A DNA stretch of 64,000 nt from Streptomyces sp. NRRL F-4489 (GCF_001509485.1 NZ_LLZI01000135.1:16892-80891), one strand, 5' to 3'; positions 37,116 to 46,353 are shown, counted from the stretch's first letter. The notes: generated by a model from the letters alone, not told the origin. Program-made: numbers and translations.

Positions 37116-37481
37116 ATGCCCCCTCGCAGTACCCGCCCCGCCACCCCCCTCGATGACGACGACTACCCCGCCTACACCATGGGCCGGGCCGCCGAGATGC
37201 TCGGCACCACCCCCGCCTTCCTCCGCGCCCTGGGCGAGCACCGCCTGATCACCCCGCTGCGCTCCGAAGGCGGCCACCGCCGCTACTCCCGCTACCAGCT
37301 GCGCATCGCCGCCCGCGCCCGCGAACTCGTCGACCAGGGCACCCCCATCGAGGCCGCCTGCCGCATCGTCATCCTCGAGGACCAACTCGAAGAAGCCCAG
37401 CGCATCAACGAGCAACTGCGCGGCGGACACGGCGAGACGCAACCGGACGCGCAGCGCGGGCGGGACAGCGGGCATCGCTGA
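37116..37481 (+). CDS. MerR-like (HspR/BldC-type) DNA-binding protein
   Basis: A 121-residue protein with an N-terminal acidic stretch ([20 protein letters not shown]), an HTH that continues [20 protein letters not shown] and a wing [12 protein letters not shown]. The C-terminal helix is short and hydrophilic with no effector domain, so the protein is a MerR-type binder without an obvious sensor. ATG 37116 follows a ggaagaagagg site. The start is preceded by the long leader and palindrome, implying post-transcriptional or attenuation control. Confidence 0.85.
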   Translation: MPPRSTRPATPLDDDDYPAYTMGRAAEMLGTTPAFLRALGEHRLITPLRSEGGHRRYSRYQLRIAARARELVDQGTPIEAACRIVILEDQLEEAQRINEQLRGGHGETQPDAQRGRDSGHR

Positions 37482-37490
37482 CGCGAGGTG

Positions 37491-38450
37491 TCACCGCCGG
37501 GGCCCGGGACGCCTGCGGGCGGCCGTCAGGGGCACGGGCGCGACCCCGGGCACCACGGTGTTGGAGACCGTGCCGATGCCTTCGACGGTGAGCGTGACGG
37601 TGTCGCCGGGCTTCAGCGGCGGCGGTGACTGCTCGCCCCGTACGCCCCAGAGTTCGGCGAGGCAGCCGCCGTTGCCGCAGGTGCCCGAGCCCAGGACGTC
37701 ACCGGGCCGGACCCAGGTGCCGCGGGAGGCGTACGCCGCCATCTCCTCGAAGGTCCAGCTCATGTGGGACAGCAGGTCGCGGCCGACGACCTCGCCGTTG
37801 ACCGCGGCGGTCAGGGCCAGGCACAGGAAGCCGTCGGAGTCGCGATACGGCTCCAGTTCGTCGGCGGTGACGAGGTACGGGCCGAGCGTGGTGGCGGTGT
37901 CCTTGCCCTTGCAGGGGCCCAGGCCGACCGCCATCTCGGCGGACTGGAGGTCGCGGGCCGACCAGTCGTTGAAGACGGTGTAGCCGATGATGTGGTCGCG
38001 GGCCTGCCCGGGGGTGAGATCGCGGCCCGCGCGGCCGATGACGGCGGCCACTTCGAGCTCGAAGTCGAGGACGGCGGAACCAGGCGGCACGGGGACATCG
38101 TCGTAGGGGCCGATGACGGCGTACGGGTTGGTGAAGTAGAAGGCCGGGGCCTGGTACCACTGGTCCGGTACGCCGGCGGTGCCGTCGACGGAGCGGCGGA
38201 CGCCCGCCACGTGCTCCTCGAAGGTGACGAAGTCCCGTACGGTCGGCGGCTGGAGGGGCGGCAGCAGCGCCACGTCCGGCAGCCGCGGGCCCTCGGGTGC
38301 GCCGAGCGCCGCGGCGCCCGCCTCGTGGAGACGGCCGGCGCGCAGCAGGTCGAGGAGTGAGTCGTGGCCGGGGACGGGGTGCAGGCGGCCGCCGTCCCCG
38401 ACGACGCCGAGGCGCGGGCGGCCGAGGTGTGCGTAACTGGCGAAGCGCAT
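37491..38450 (-). CDS. Fumarylacetoacetate hydrolase family protein
   Basis: A 319-residue FAH-fold enzyme. Seen: the metal-binding segments TFEEHVAGVRRS and ELEVAAVIGRAGRDL (Glu ligands), the IIGYTVFNDWSARDLQ signature, and GTCGNGGCLAEL in the C-terminal part. Members hydrolyse C-C bonds of acylpyruvates or decarboxylate/isomerise meta-cleavage products. Start ATG 38450. It is the last gene of a six-gene minus-strand catabolic operon. Confidence 0.88.
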   Translation of the reverse strand: MRFASYAHLGRPRLGVVGDGGRLHPVPGHDSLLDLLRAGRLHEAGAAALGAPEGPRLPDVALLPPLQPPTVRDFVTFEEHVAGVRRSVDGTAGVPDQWYQAPAFYFTNPYAVIGPYDDVPVPPGSAVLDFELEVAAVIGRAGRDLTPGQARDHIIGYTVFNDWSARDLQSAEMAVGLGPCKGKDTATTLGPYLVTADELEPYRDSDGFLCLALTAAVNGEVVGRDLLSHMSWTFEEMAAYASRGTWVRPGDVLGSGTCGNGGCLAELWGVRGEQSPPPLKPGDTVTLTVEGIGTVSNTVVPGVAPVPLTAARRRPGPRR

Positions 38451-38467
38451 GAGGGCTCCAGGGCGGG

Positions 38468-39400
38468 TCAGACCGGCGGGGCGACGAACACGCCGCGGTC
38501 CACGTCGTTGAAGGACTCCTTCGCCACCAGTTCGTTCATCGGGTTGGCGGTGCCCCACTGGTCGGTGACCTCCGGCCGGGAGAAGTCGTAGACGTGCGGA
38601 TGCCAGGTGTCCTCGTCGAGTTCCTCCAGTTCGGTGGTGTACTCGACGGTGTTGCCGTGCGGGTCGAGGAAGTACGTGAAGGTGTTGTCGCCCGCCAGGT
38701 GCCGGCCCGGGCCCCAGATCTTGCGGAAGCCGGCCCGCATGACCCGCCCCGACCCGCGCATGTACTCGTCCAGCCCGCGCATCTCGAACGAGACGTGGTG
38801 CAGGGCGGTGTGCGGGCCCTGCGCGATGGCCATGGAGTGGTGTTGGCTGCTGATCCGCAGGAAGTGCATGACCTCCCCCATGCGCGGGGAGCTGAGGGTG
38901 TCGCTCAGCGCGAAGCCGAGGAAGCGCTCGTACCAGGCCCTGGTCCGGTTCAGATCCGGGGAGTTGAGCACGACGTGGGAGAGGCGGACCGGGATCGCCT
39001 CCTTCTCCTCGATCCGGCGGTGCCGCCGGGCCCCGACATCGGCGGAGACCTCGAGGGTGCGGCCGTCGACGTCGAAGAAGCGGAAGCCGTAGCCGCCGCC
39101 CGGGGTGTCGATCCGGCCCGGCCGGGAGATCAGCTGAACACCGCCGGCGAGGAGCCGTTCGGCGAGGGTGTCGACGGCGGCCGCGTCCACGGCGCCGTAC
39201 GAGACCAGGTCGAGGCGCTTCTCAGCGGCCTCGCGCAGCCGGATGACGTAGCTCTCGGGCGAGCCTTCGGCGGCCAGGAAGGCGAGGCCGGAGTCCTCGG
39301 CGACCTTGGTCAGGCCCCAGACACCGGCGTAGAAGTCGAGCTGCCTGCCGTAGTCGGGCACGGCGAGGTCGACGTGCCGGAGGTGGGTGAGCAGACGCAT
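38468..39400 (-). CDS. Extradiol ring-cleavage dioxygenase (VOC/type I, catechol 2,3-dioxygenase-like)
   Basis: A 310-residue two-domain vicinal-oxygen-chelate protein. The C-terminal domain has the metal ligands expected for a type I extradiol enzyme: His in VRLSHVVLNSPDL, His in ALHHVSFEMRGLDEY, and Glu in GNTVEYTTEL, followed by the family signature tail. The N-terminal domain is the usual non-metal half. It cleaves a catechol-type ring next to the hydroxyls using Fe(II) and O2. The real start is ATG 39400; the ORF extends further 5' but overlaps the amidohydrolase gene. Confidence 0.9.
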   Translation of the reverse strand: MRLLTHLRHVDLAVPDYGRQLDFYAGVWGLTKVAEDSGLAFLAAEGSPESYVIRLREAAEKRLDLVSYGAVDAAAVDTLAERLLAGGVQLISRPGRIDTPGGGYGFRFFDVDGRTLEVSADVGARRHRRIEEKEAIPVRLSHVVLNSPDLNRTRAWYERFLGFALSDTLSSPRMGEVMHFLRISSQHHSMAIAQGPHTALHHVSFEMRGLDEYMRGSGRVMRAGFRKIWGPGRHLAGDNTFTYFLDPHGNTVEYTTELEELDEDTWHPHVYDFSRPEVTDQWGTANPMNELVAKESFNDVDRGVFVAPPV

Positions 39401-39401
39401 A

Positions 39402-40427
39402 TCAGTCCTTTCGCGCAAGCGGGAGGAGAGCCGCCGCGTTGGCTCCGCGTACGGCGTGGAAGTCGGCATCGGGCAGGCCGGCGGCGCGCAGGGCGGCCAC
39501 GGGGTCGCCGGTACCCATGTCGAAGGGGAAGTCGGAGCCGAGCAGGACGCGGTCCGGTCCCGCGGCGCGGACCAACTCCCGTAGTACGTACGGGTCGTGG
39601 ACGAGGGAGTCGAAGTACAGGCGCCCCAGGTAGCTGCTGGGCCGGTGCGCGCAGCCGCGGGCGTCGGGGCGGGCCCGCCAGGCATGGTCGGAGCGGCCGA
39701 TGTGGGTGGGGAGGTAGCCGCCGCCGTGCGCGGCGATCAGCGTCAGGTCCGGGTGGCGGTCCAGGACGCCGGAGAAGATCAGGTGGGAGAGGGCGACGGC
39801 GTTCTCGGTGGGCTGGCCGACGGTGTTGGAGAGGTACCAGCGGTCCAGGCGCTCGTCGAGGGTGCAGCCGAAGGGGTGCAGGAAGATGATCGCGCCGGTG
39901 TCCTCCGCGCGCGTCCACAGCGGTTCGTACGCCGGGTCCGACAGCTCGCGGCCGGGGGCGTGCGAGGAGATCTCGATGCCCAGCAGGCCCTGGTCCAGGG
40001 CGTGGTCGAGGAGCTCGACGGCCAGTCGGGGGTGTTGGAGCGGGGCCAGGCCGAGGCCGTACAGCCGGTCCGGTGCCTGGGCGCAGTGGGCGGCGGTGCC
40101 GGTGTTGGCCAACTCGTGTGCGGTGCGGGCGAGTTGTTCGTCGGCCCAGTAGTGGTAGTGGGACGGGGACGGGGAGACGAGCTGGATGTCGATACCGGCC
40201 GCGTCCATGGCGGCCAGCCGCCGGGCCGGGTCGGTGAGCAGCGGGATGCGGTCGCGGACCATGGGGCCGTTGACGGCCAGGGCCGCGCGGCCGTTGCGGC
40301 GGGCGTCGAGGACGCGGGCCCCGGCCAGGGCGGGGTGCCCGGCCACGGCCTCCTCCACCCGCGGGAGCAGGAGGTGGGCGTGGACGTCCACGGTGGGACA
40401 GGTGGGAAACGCCGGGAGGCCGGTCAT
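39402..40427 (-). CDS. Amidohydrolase family protein (ACMSD-like decarboxylase)
   Basis: A 341-residue TIM-barrel amidohydrolase of the aminocarboxymuconate-semialdehyde-decarboxylase/o-pyrocatechuate type. Seen: the HxH metal motif TVDVHAHLLLP, His in IIFLHPFG, His in LTLIAAHGGGYLP and the catalytic Asp in LLGSDFPF. Such enzymes decarboxylate aromatic acids or meta-cleavage products without a cofactor other than metal. Ends 1 bp before the dioxygenase start and overlaps the monooxygenase gene by 4 bp, so all are co-translated. Confidence 0.88.
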   Translation of the reverse strand: MTGLPAFPTCPTVDVHAHLLLPRVEEAVAGHPALAGARVLDARRNGRAALAVNGPMVRDRIPLLTDPARRLAAMDAAGIDIQLVSPSPSHYHYWADEQLARTAHELANTGTAAHCAQAPDRLYGLGLAPLQHPRLAVELLDHALDQGLLGIEISSHAPGRELSDPAYEPLWTRAEDTGAIIFLHPFGCTLDERLDRWYLSNTVGQPTENAVALSHLIFSGVLDRHPDLTLIAAHGGGYLPTHIGRSDHAWRARPDARGCAHRPSSYLGRLYFDSLVHDPYVLRELVRAAGPDRVLLGSDFPFDMGTGDPVAALRAAGLPDADFHAVRGANAAALLPLARKD

Positions 40428-41572
40428 GGCTGCTCCTCGAGGACCGCCATGGTGCGGCCGATCAGGCCGGGGACGTCCGCGTCCCGTACGCCGTCCAGCA
40501 GCCACTGGCCGAGCCGCACCGAGGCGTCGACCACCGTCCGTACGCGGGGCAGGCGGCGGTCGCGGTAGTCGGCGAACAGCCGGTCGTCCCAGTCGGCGCG
40601 GGTGGTCAGCAGCTCGGCCAGGACCGCGATGTCCTCCAGGGACATGGCGGCGCCCTGCGCGAGGGTCGGCGGGCAGCAGTGCGCCGCGTCGCCGGCGAGC
40701 ACCACCCGGCCCCGGTGCCACGGCCCCTCGACCAGCAGCCGGTCGAACCAGGTGTAGTTGACCTGCGCGGAGTCGGTGATCGAGGCCCGGATCTCCTCCC
40801 AGGCACCGCCGTATCCCGCGGCCAGGGCCCGCATCTCCTCGGCGTACGCGGACGGGGGCAGGGTGGCGCGGTCGCGGTTGCGCTCCGCCAGGTAGGCGTA
40901 GACGGTGTGTTCGCTCGTCGGGCAGTAGCCGGCGATGAAGCAGGGGCCGCCGTACACGATCTCGGTGCGCCGGACGTGCCGGGGGCGGGGCGCGGGGGCC
41001 CGCCAGATCGCCATGCCGGTGGGCGCGGGCCGGTCCTCGATGCCGATCAGGGCGCGGGTGGCGGAGTTCAGGCCGTCCGCGGCGACCACCAGGTCGTAGC
41101 GGCCCTCGCCGCCGTCCGAGAAGCGGACGTCGACACCGCCCGCGTCCTGGCGCAGGCCGGTGACCGTCGTGCCGAGCCGGACCCGGGCGCCGGAGGCCCG
41201 TACCGCGTCGATGAGGAGGCGTTGCAGCTGGGGGCGGCGCATGCCGACGGTGGCCGGCAGCCCGTCGCCGCCGGTGCGGATGTCCTTCCGTACGTGCCGG
41301 ACGGTGCCGTCGACGGCGAGGATGGCGAGTTCGTGGGAGGGGAACCCGAGATCGCGGACCTGTTCCCAGACACCGATCTCGCGCAGGACGCGCAGGGCGT
41401 TGCCCTGGAGGGTGATGCCGGAGCCCGCGGTGGCGTTCCAGTCGGCCTCGGCCTCGACCAGGTCGACGGCGATACCGGCCCGGCGCAGCAGGACGGTGAG
41501 GCCGTTGCCTGCGGTGCCGCCGCCGACGACGAGGACGGAGCGGGGGGTGGGACGGGTGGTGGGACGGGACAT
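40424..41572 (-). CDS. FAD-dependent aromatic hydroxylase (group A flavin monooxygenase)
   Basis: A 382-residue flavoprotein monooxygenase of the salicylate/3-hydroxybenzoate-hydroxylase type: N-terminal Rossmann GxGxxG-like VVGGGTAGNG (a Gly-to-Thr variant in the second position), the DG motif VVAADGLNSATRALI, and the FAD/ribityl-binding GD motif RVVLAGDAAHCCPP. It hydroxylates an aromatic ring with NAD(P)H and O2, most likely producing the diol for the extradiol dioxygenase in the same operon. Confidence 0.9.
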   Translation of the reverse strand: MSRPTTRPTPRSVLVVGGGTAGNGLTVLLRRAGIAVDLVEAEADWNATAGSGITLQGNALRVLREIGVWEQVRDLGFPSHELAILAVDGTVRHVRKDIRTGGDGLPATVGMRRPQLQRLLIDAVRASGARVRLGTTVTGLRQDAGGVDVRFSDGGEGRYDLVVAADGLNSATRALIGIEDRPAPTGMAIWRAPAPRPRHVRRTEIVYGGPCFIAGYCPTSEHTVYAYLAERNRDRATLPPSAYAEEMRALAAGYGGAWEEIRASITDSAQVNYTWFDRLLVEGPWHRGRVVLAGDAAHCCPPTLAQGAAMSLEDIAVLAELLTTRADWDDRLFADYRDRRLPRVRTVVDASVRLGQWLLDGVRDADVPGLIGRTMAVLEEQP

Positions 41573-41593
41573 GGACGGGTTCCTCCCGGGCGG

Positions 41594-42553
41594 CTACTTG
41601 ACGGCGATCGGGTTGACCGGTGAGCCGACGGCTCCGGTGATCGGCAGGGGCGCGGCGGTGAGCCAGAACTCGTACACGCCGTCCTCCGCGCAGTCCTCCG
41701 CGAGCGCGTCCGGGTCCCACATCTCGCCGATGAGCAGGCCGATATGGGGAATGGCGACCTGGTGCAGCGGCTGGAAGGCGTGGTCGAACTCGTTGGGCCG
41801 GACCTCGAACCCCCAGGTGTCGGTGGCGAGCGCGGCGATCTCGCTGCTGTGCAGCCAGGCAGCGGTGGTGAAGGACAGGCCCGGCGACGCGCCTCCGGCG
41901 TACTCGCCCCACCCCTCGCGGCGGGCGCGGGTGAGCCGCCCGGTGCGTACGACGACGAGGTCGCCCCGGCCCACCCGCACACCGTGCGCCCGCGCGGTGG
42001 CGGCCAGGTGCTGCTCGGTGATGGGAAAACCATCGGGCAGTTCGCCGTCCTCCCCGATGACCCGACCGACGTCGAGGAGTACGCCGCGCCCGGCGACGTA
42101 CGGGGCCATGTGCTCGATGCCGGTGACCAGGTCGCCGTCGGAGGTGACGACGTCCTCGGCGGGGCGGCCGTTCCACGCCCGGCCGTGGTCGAAGATGTGC
42201 CCGAGCCCGTCCCACTGGGTGGAGCACTGCAGCGGCATGGCGATGACATCGTCGGCGCCGCCCAGTCCGTGCGGGAAGCCCTGGTTGCCGAGGGCCGCGT
42301 CCGTCCCGGTGTCGAGCATGGTGTGCACCGGATTGGTGCGGCGCCGCCAGCCCCGCTGCGGGCCGTCCATGTCGAACCGCTGCGACAGCGAGAAGCTCGC
42401 CCCCCGGCGGACCAGCGCGGCGCCCTCGCACCGCTTGGCCTCGTCGAGGAAGTTGAGCGTGCCCAGGACGTCGTCCGCGCCCCAACGCCCCCAGTTGGAG
42501 CACGACTTGGCGGCCTCGGCTATCGCCCCCTCGGGGTCGGTGCGGTCGATCAC
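41594..42553 (-). CDS. Cyclase family protein (kynurenine formamidase-like metal hydrolase)
   Basis: A 319-residue member of the Cyclase/kynurenine-formamidase-like family. Seen: the STQWDGLGHIFDHG metal-ligand region (the Q/TxxDxxxH pattern), the YVAGRGVLLDVGRV strand and the effector helix GDLVVVRTGR. Members hydrolyse amides or lactones of aromatic compounds. GTG start at 42553 overlaps the stop of the upstream FAH gene by 4 bp. In this operon it may open a ring-derived lactone or remove an N-formyl or similar group before hydroxylation; the natural substrate is unknown. Confidence 0.85.
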   Translation of the reverse strand: MIDRTDPEGAIAEAAKSCSNWGRWGADDVLGTLNFLDEAKRCEGAALVRRGASFSLSQRFDMDGPQRGWRRRTNPVHTMLDTGTDAALGNQGFPHGLGGADDVIAMPLQCSTQWDGLGHIFDHGRAWNGRPAEDVVTSDGDLVTGIEHMAPYVAGRGVLLDVGRVIGEDGELPDGFPITEQHLAATARAHGVRVGRGDLVVVRTGRLTRARREGWGEYAGGASPGLSFTTAAWLHSSEIAALATDTWGFEVRPNEFDHAFQPLHQVAIPHIGLLIGEMWDPDALAEDCAEDGVYEFWLTAAPLPITGAVGSPVNPIAVK

Positions 42554-43551
42554 GACACCCCCTCGGCGACGCAGCGGGTGCGCTGCGTACCGAGTCCGGT
42601 GATCGAGCCCTCCATGACGTCGCCGGGGCGCAGCAGCCGCCCCCAGTGCAGGCCGTTGCCGGCCGGACTGCCCGTCAGCACCAGATCGCCGGGCAGGAGC
42701 CGGGCCGTCCGCGAGACGTACGAGACCAGGCGCGCGACGCCGAACAGCATGTCCTTGGTGGACTCGTCCTGCATGGTCTCGCCGTTCAGCTTCAGCGTGA
42801 TCCGGAGGCCGGACGGGTCGGCGAGGGATGCGGCCGGGACGAGGTAGGGGCCGAGCGGGGTGAAGCCGGGGGCGTTCTTGGCGCGCAGCCAGTCGGTGCC
42901 GATGGCGGGCATGTCCCGGCGGAAGACGGCGGCGCGGTCGGTCAGGTCGTTGGCGATGGTGTAGCCGGCGACGTACGACAGGGCGTCCTCGGCCGCCACC
43001 CGGTGGGCCGGCCTGCCGATGACCGCGGCCAACTCCAGCTCCCAGTCGGGCTTCTCGCACCAGTCCGGCAGGACCACGTCGTCGTACGGACCGGTGAGCG
43101 CGCTGGGCAGCCCGGTGAACACGTACGGGAGGTCCTCGGCGGCGCGCCGGTCCATGATCTCGGCGATCTCGGCCCGCGCCTCGTCCGCCGTGCGCGGGTC
43201 GTCGGGCGAACGGTGCGCCATCTCCAAGTCGATGACGTGCTGCCGGTAGTTGGCGCCGGACTGGAAGACCTGCCGCGGCTCGAGAGGCGCGTGCACGGTC
43301 AGCGCGTCGAGCGGTCGCCGGTCCCCCGTCCGGGAGGCGGCGAGGTCGCGCAGGCGCGGCAGCACGGCGTCCCAGTCCTCCAGCAGCGTCCGCACGGTCA
43401 GCCGCGGGTCGTCCAGTGCCGCGCGCAGGTCGAGCACCTCGCCCTCGGGGGTGACGAGGCCCGGGTGGGCGGGCGCGCCGGATCCCCGGACGGAGAACGT
43501 ACCGAGGGCGAACGGCCCGGTGAAGAGGGCGGAAGAGGCTGCGGAATCCAC
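42550..43551 (-). CDS. Fumarylacetoacetate hydrolase family protein
   Basis: A 333-residue FAH-fold protein, second of its kind in the operon and its first gene. Seen: FQSGANYRQHVIDLEMAHRS, the metal Glu region WELELAAVIGRPAHRV, SYVAGYTIANDLTDRAAVFR and VLTGSPAGNGLHWGR. It is only distantly similar to the one at 37491, so the two probably act on different intermediates. Divergent from the LysR gene, with an inverted repeat between them. Confidence 0.88.
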   Translation of the reverse strand: MDSAASSALFTGPFALGTFSVRGSGAPAHPGLVTPEGEVLDLRAALDDPRLTVRTLLEDWDAVLPRLRDLAASRTGDRRPLDALTVHAPLEPRQVFQSGANYRQHVIDLEMAHRSPDDPRTADEARAEIAEIMDRRAAEDLPYVFTGLPSALTGPYDDVVLPDWCEKPDWELELAAVIGRPAHRVAAEDALSYVAGYTIANDLTDRAAVFRRDMPAIGTDWLRAKNAPGFTPLGPYLVPAASLADPSGLRITLKLNGETMQDESTKDMLFGVARLVSYVSRTARLLPGDLVLTGSPAGNGLHWGRLLRPGDVMEGSITGLGTQRTRCVAEGVS

Positions 43552-43618
43552 GACGATGTCCTCCCGATGGCGAGGGGACTAATCTGGCCCGCGCACCATG
43601 GATAAGGGAAATCGATTC

Positions 43619-43639
43619 CGTGGATGCCTTCCATCCACG
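43619..43639. promoter_or_regulatory. Inverted repeat between catabolic operon and LysR gene
   Basis: cgtggatg, 5-bp spacer, catccacg: perfect 8-bp arms, 86 bp before the LysR start and 68 bp before the operon start. Fits a LysR-type recognition site; the region between it and 43551 (ggataagggaaatcgattcc) is relatively AT-rich and may hold the operon promoter. Confidence 0.5.
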
Positions 43640-43704
43640 CTGTGAATGACCGACCCTCGTCGGCCGTTATGAGCGCGCGCGACGTACCGCACCTGGGGAG
43701 CACC

Positions 43705-44622
43705 GTGAACCTGGCCAGCCTGGACCTCAACCTCGTCACCGCTCTCCGGGCGCTCCTCGAGGAGCGCGGCGTCACGCGGGCCGGGCAGCGCGTCGGACTC
43801 AGCCAGCCCGCCATGAGCGCCGCCCTGGCCCGCTTGCGGCGCCACTTCGACGACGACCTGCTCTCCCGCGTCGGCAGCCGCTACGAACTGACCGCGCTCG
43901 GGCAAGTCCTCCTCGACCGCACAGCCGCCGCCTGCGACCTCCTGGACCGTGTCTTCACCAGCCGGGCCGACTTCGATCCGGCGCACGAAACCCACACCTT
44001 CACCCTCCTCGCCTCCGACTACGCCGTGGCGGTCTTCGGCGCCGAACTGGCCCGCACGGTCCACGCCGAGGCCCCGGGCATCCGGCTGCGCTTCCGGCAG
44101 GCGCCCCCGGACGTCACCGAGAACACCGGCACGCTGCTGAGCACGGCCGACGGACTGCTCATGCCGCACGGCGTCATCAGCGGCTTCCCCGCGGTCGAGC
44201 TGTACCGCGACCGCTGGGTCTTCCTGGTCGCCGACGACCACCCCGACGTGGGCGCACGCCTCACCCTCGACGACCTGCGCCGCCTGCCCTGGGTGACCTA
44301 CCAGCGCACCTACGACGCGCCCGCGGTCCGGCAGCTCGGCATGCTGGGCATCGAGCCCAGGACGGAGGTCTCCGTCGACAGCTTCCAGGCGCTGCCCTGG
44401 CTCGTCGCCGGGACCCGCCGGATCGCCCTCGTCCAGGCACTCCTCGCCGACCGGCTGCGCGGCGTGGCTCCCGTACGCGTCCTGGAGTGCCCCTACGAAG
44501 CCGTACCCGTCCAGGAGGCCCTGTGGTGGCATCCCGTGCACACCCACGACGCCGCCCACATCTGGCTCCGCGAGACGGCCGGGCGGATCGCCGGGTCCAG
44601 GACCTTCGGTGCGGACGGATGA
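43705..44622 (+). CDS. LysR-family regulator, probable activator of the catabolic operon
   Basis: A 305-residue LysR of the NodD/LinR-like branch: DNA-binding domain (LASLDLNLVTALRALLEERG, then QPAMSAALARLRRHFDDDLL, SRVGSRYELTALG) and effector domain (LLASDYAVAVFGAELARTVH; PWVTYQRTYDAPAVRQLGM; DSFQALPWLVAGTRRIALV). I place the start at GTG 43705 because GGGGAG precedes it by 4 bp; ATG 43669 would add 12 residues. It points away from the six-gene meta-cleavage operon, so it probably responds to its substrate or an intermediate. Confidence 0.9.
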   Translation: MNLASLDLNLVTALRALLEERGVTRAGQRVGLSQPAMSAALARLRRHFDDDLLSRVGSRYELTALGQVLLDRTAAACDLLDRVFTSRADFDPAHETHTFTLLASDYAVAVFGAELARTVHAEAPGIRLRFRQAPPDVTENTGTLLSTADGLLMPHGVISGFPAVELYRDRWVFLVADDHPDVGARLTLDDLRRLPWVTYQRTYDAPAVRQLGMLGIEPRTEVSVDSFQALPWLVAGTRRIALVQALLADRLRGVAPVRVLECPYEAVPVQEALWWHPVHTHDAAHIWLRETAGRIAGSRTFGADG

Positions 44623-44650
44623 CGCCGGCGGAGCGCCCGCCCGGGGCGGG

Positions 44651-44692
44651 GTGGCCGCGGCCGTAGTCGTGGCCGCGGCCGTAGTCGTGGTC
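44651..44692. repeat. Tandem 18-bp repeats between convergent genes
   Basis: gtggccgcggccgtagtc is repeated twice exactly and a third partial copy follows. Each unit carries the palindrome ggccgcggcc, so the two can pair with each other or within themselves. It lies between the converging LysR (stop 44622) and ABC-F (stop 44691) genes and may serve as a bidirectional terminator. Confidence 0.6.
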
Positions 44693-46295
44693 AGGCGAGG
44701 GAGACCAGGTCCCGGTAGTCCTCGTTCCACAGGTCCTCGTCCGCGTCCGGCAGCAGCAGGACGCGGTCGGGGCGGAGGGCGTCGAGGGCGCCCTCGTCGT
44801 GGGTGACCATCACGATCGCGCCGGGATAGGAGCCGACCGCGGCCAGGACCTCGGTGCGGGAGGCGGGGTCGAGGTTGTTGGTCGGTTCGTCCAGCAGCAG
44901 CACGTTCGCGCCGGAGTGGACCAGGCCGGCCAGGGCCAGGCGGGTCTTCTCGCCGCCGGAGAGGACGCCGGCCGGTTTGTCCGCGTCGTCGCCGGTGAAG
45001 AGGAACGCTCCCAGCACGCGCCGCAGTTCGCCGTCCGTGAGGTGCGGGGCCGCGGCACGCAAGTTCTCCCCTACGGTCCGCTCGGCGCGGAGGGTGTCGT
45101 GTTCCTGCGCGAAATAGCCCAGGCGCAGCCCGTGTCCGTGCACCACCCGTCCGGCGTCCGGCCGTTCCTGGCCGGCCAGGAGGCGCAGCAGGGTGGTCTT
45201 GCCCGCGCCGTTGAGACCGAGGACGACCAGGCGGCTGCCCCGGTCGACGGCCAGGTCCACGCCGTCCAGTACCCGGTGGCCGCCGTAGGACTTGGCCAGG
45301 CTGACCGCGCCGAGCGGCATCCGCCCGCACGCGGCGGGCTCGGGCAGCCGGATCTTGGCGACCTTCTCCGCGCGGCGGGCCGGCTCCAGCTCCGCCAGCA
45401 TCCGGTCGGCGCGGCGGGCCATGCTCTTGGCCATGGCGGCGGTGGCCGACCGGGCCTTCATCTTGTCGGCCTGGGCGCGCAGGGCGGCTGCCTTGCGTTC
45501 GGCGTTCGTCCGCTCCCGTGTCCGGCGCCGCTCATCGGCGTCCCGCTGAGCGAGGTAGGAGGCCCAGCCGGTGTTGTGGAGGTCGATCACCGCGCGGGTG
45601 GCGTCCAGGTGGAAGACCCGGTTGACGACCTCGGCGAGCAGATCGGTGTCGTGGCTGATCACCACCAGACCGCCCCGGTGGCCCTGGAGGAAGGCACGCA
45701 GCCAGGCGACGGAGTCGGCGTCCAGGTGGTTGGTCGGCTCGTCGAGGAGCAGCGTGCCGCGGTGTCCGGCGAACAGGATGCGGGCGAGTTCCACCCGGCG
45801 CTTCTGGCCGCCGGACAGCGCGCCGACCGGCTCGCCCAGCACCCGGTCGGGCAGCCCGAGACCGGCCGCGATCCGGGCGGCCTCGGCTTCGGCCGCGTAT
45901 CCGCCGCCGGCCTGGAAGGCGGCCTCGGCGCGGGCGTAGGCGCCCATCGCCCGCTCCAGCGCGGCGCCCTCGGCGGCGTCGGCCATGGCGGCCTCGGCCG
46001 CGCGCAGGGCGTGCAGGGCCCGGTCCAGGCCGCGGGCGGACAGGATCCGGTCGGTCACGGTGACGGCCGGGTCGGCCGCGCGGGAATCCTGGGCCAGCAG
46101 ACCGACCGGGCCGGTGCGGGTGACCGCCCCGGCGGCGGGCCTGGTCCGCCCGGCGAGGACGTTCATCAAGGTGGTCTTGCCCGCGCCGTTGCGGCCGACC
46201 AGGCCGATGCGGTCGCCGGGGGAAACGGTGAAGGAGACATCGGAGAGCAGCAGGCGCGCGCCCGCGCGCAGCTCCACACCGCGAACGGTAATCAT
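44691..46295 (-). CDS. ABC-F family ATP-binding protein (ribosome protection type)
   Basis: A 534-residue protein with two ABC ATPase domains on one chain and no membrane part. First domain: Walker [10 protein letters not shown] (~32-40), signature LSGGQKRR, Walker [15 protein letters not shown]. Linker helices ~240-310 are Arg/Lys/Ala-rich ([20 protein letters not shown]), the P-site-tRNA interaction motif. Second domain: [30 protein letters not shown]. These proteins remove antibiotics from the ribosome or act in translation. The start is ATG 46295 ([12 protein letters not shown]). The leader ORF at 46354-46377 and a possible stem between it and the start support antibiotic-inducible expression. 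Confidence 0.9.
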   Translation of the reverse strand: MITVRGVELRAGARLLLSDVSFTVSPGDRIGLVGRNGAGKTTLMNVLAGRTRPAAGAVTRTGPVGLLAQDSRAADPAVTVTDRILSARGLDRALHALRAAEAAMADAAEGAALERAMGAYARAEAAFQAGGGYAAEAEAARIAAGLGLPDRVLGEPVGALSGGQKRRVELARILFAGHRGTLLLDEPTNHLDADSVAWLRAFLQGHRGGLVVISHDTDLLAEVVNRVFHLDATRAVIDLHNTGWASYLAQRDADERRRTRERTNAERKAAALRAQADKMKARSATAAMAKSMARRADRMLAELEPARRAEKVAKIRLPEPAACGRMPLGAVSLAKSYGGHRVLDGVDLAVDRGSRLVVLGLNGAGKTTLLRLLAGQERPDAGRVVHGHGLRLGYFAQEHDTLRAERTVGENLRAAAPHLTDGELRRVLGAFLFTGDDADKPAGVLSGGEKTRLALAGLVHSGANVLLLDEPTNNLDPASRTEVLAAVGSYPGAIVMVTHDEGALDALRPDRVLLLPDADEDLWNEDYRDLVSLA

Positions 46296-46353
46296 GAGGT
46301 AACGCTCCGAGATAGCGAAAGGACACACTTCTGGCGTGGAAGCGGGTCCTTGG

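Noticed and set aside
39402-42503. A 1033-codon minus-strand ORF covering three catabolic genes
   Set aside because: Only its 3' third is real (the amidohydrolase, start 40427). The upstream part overlaps the flavin hydroxylase and cyclase genes, which show motifs in other frames.
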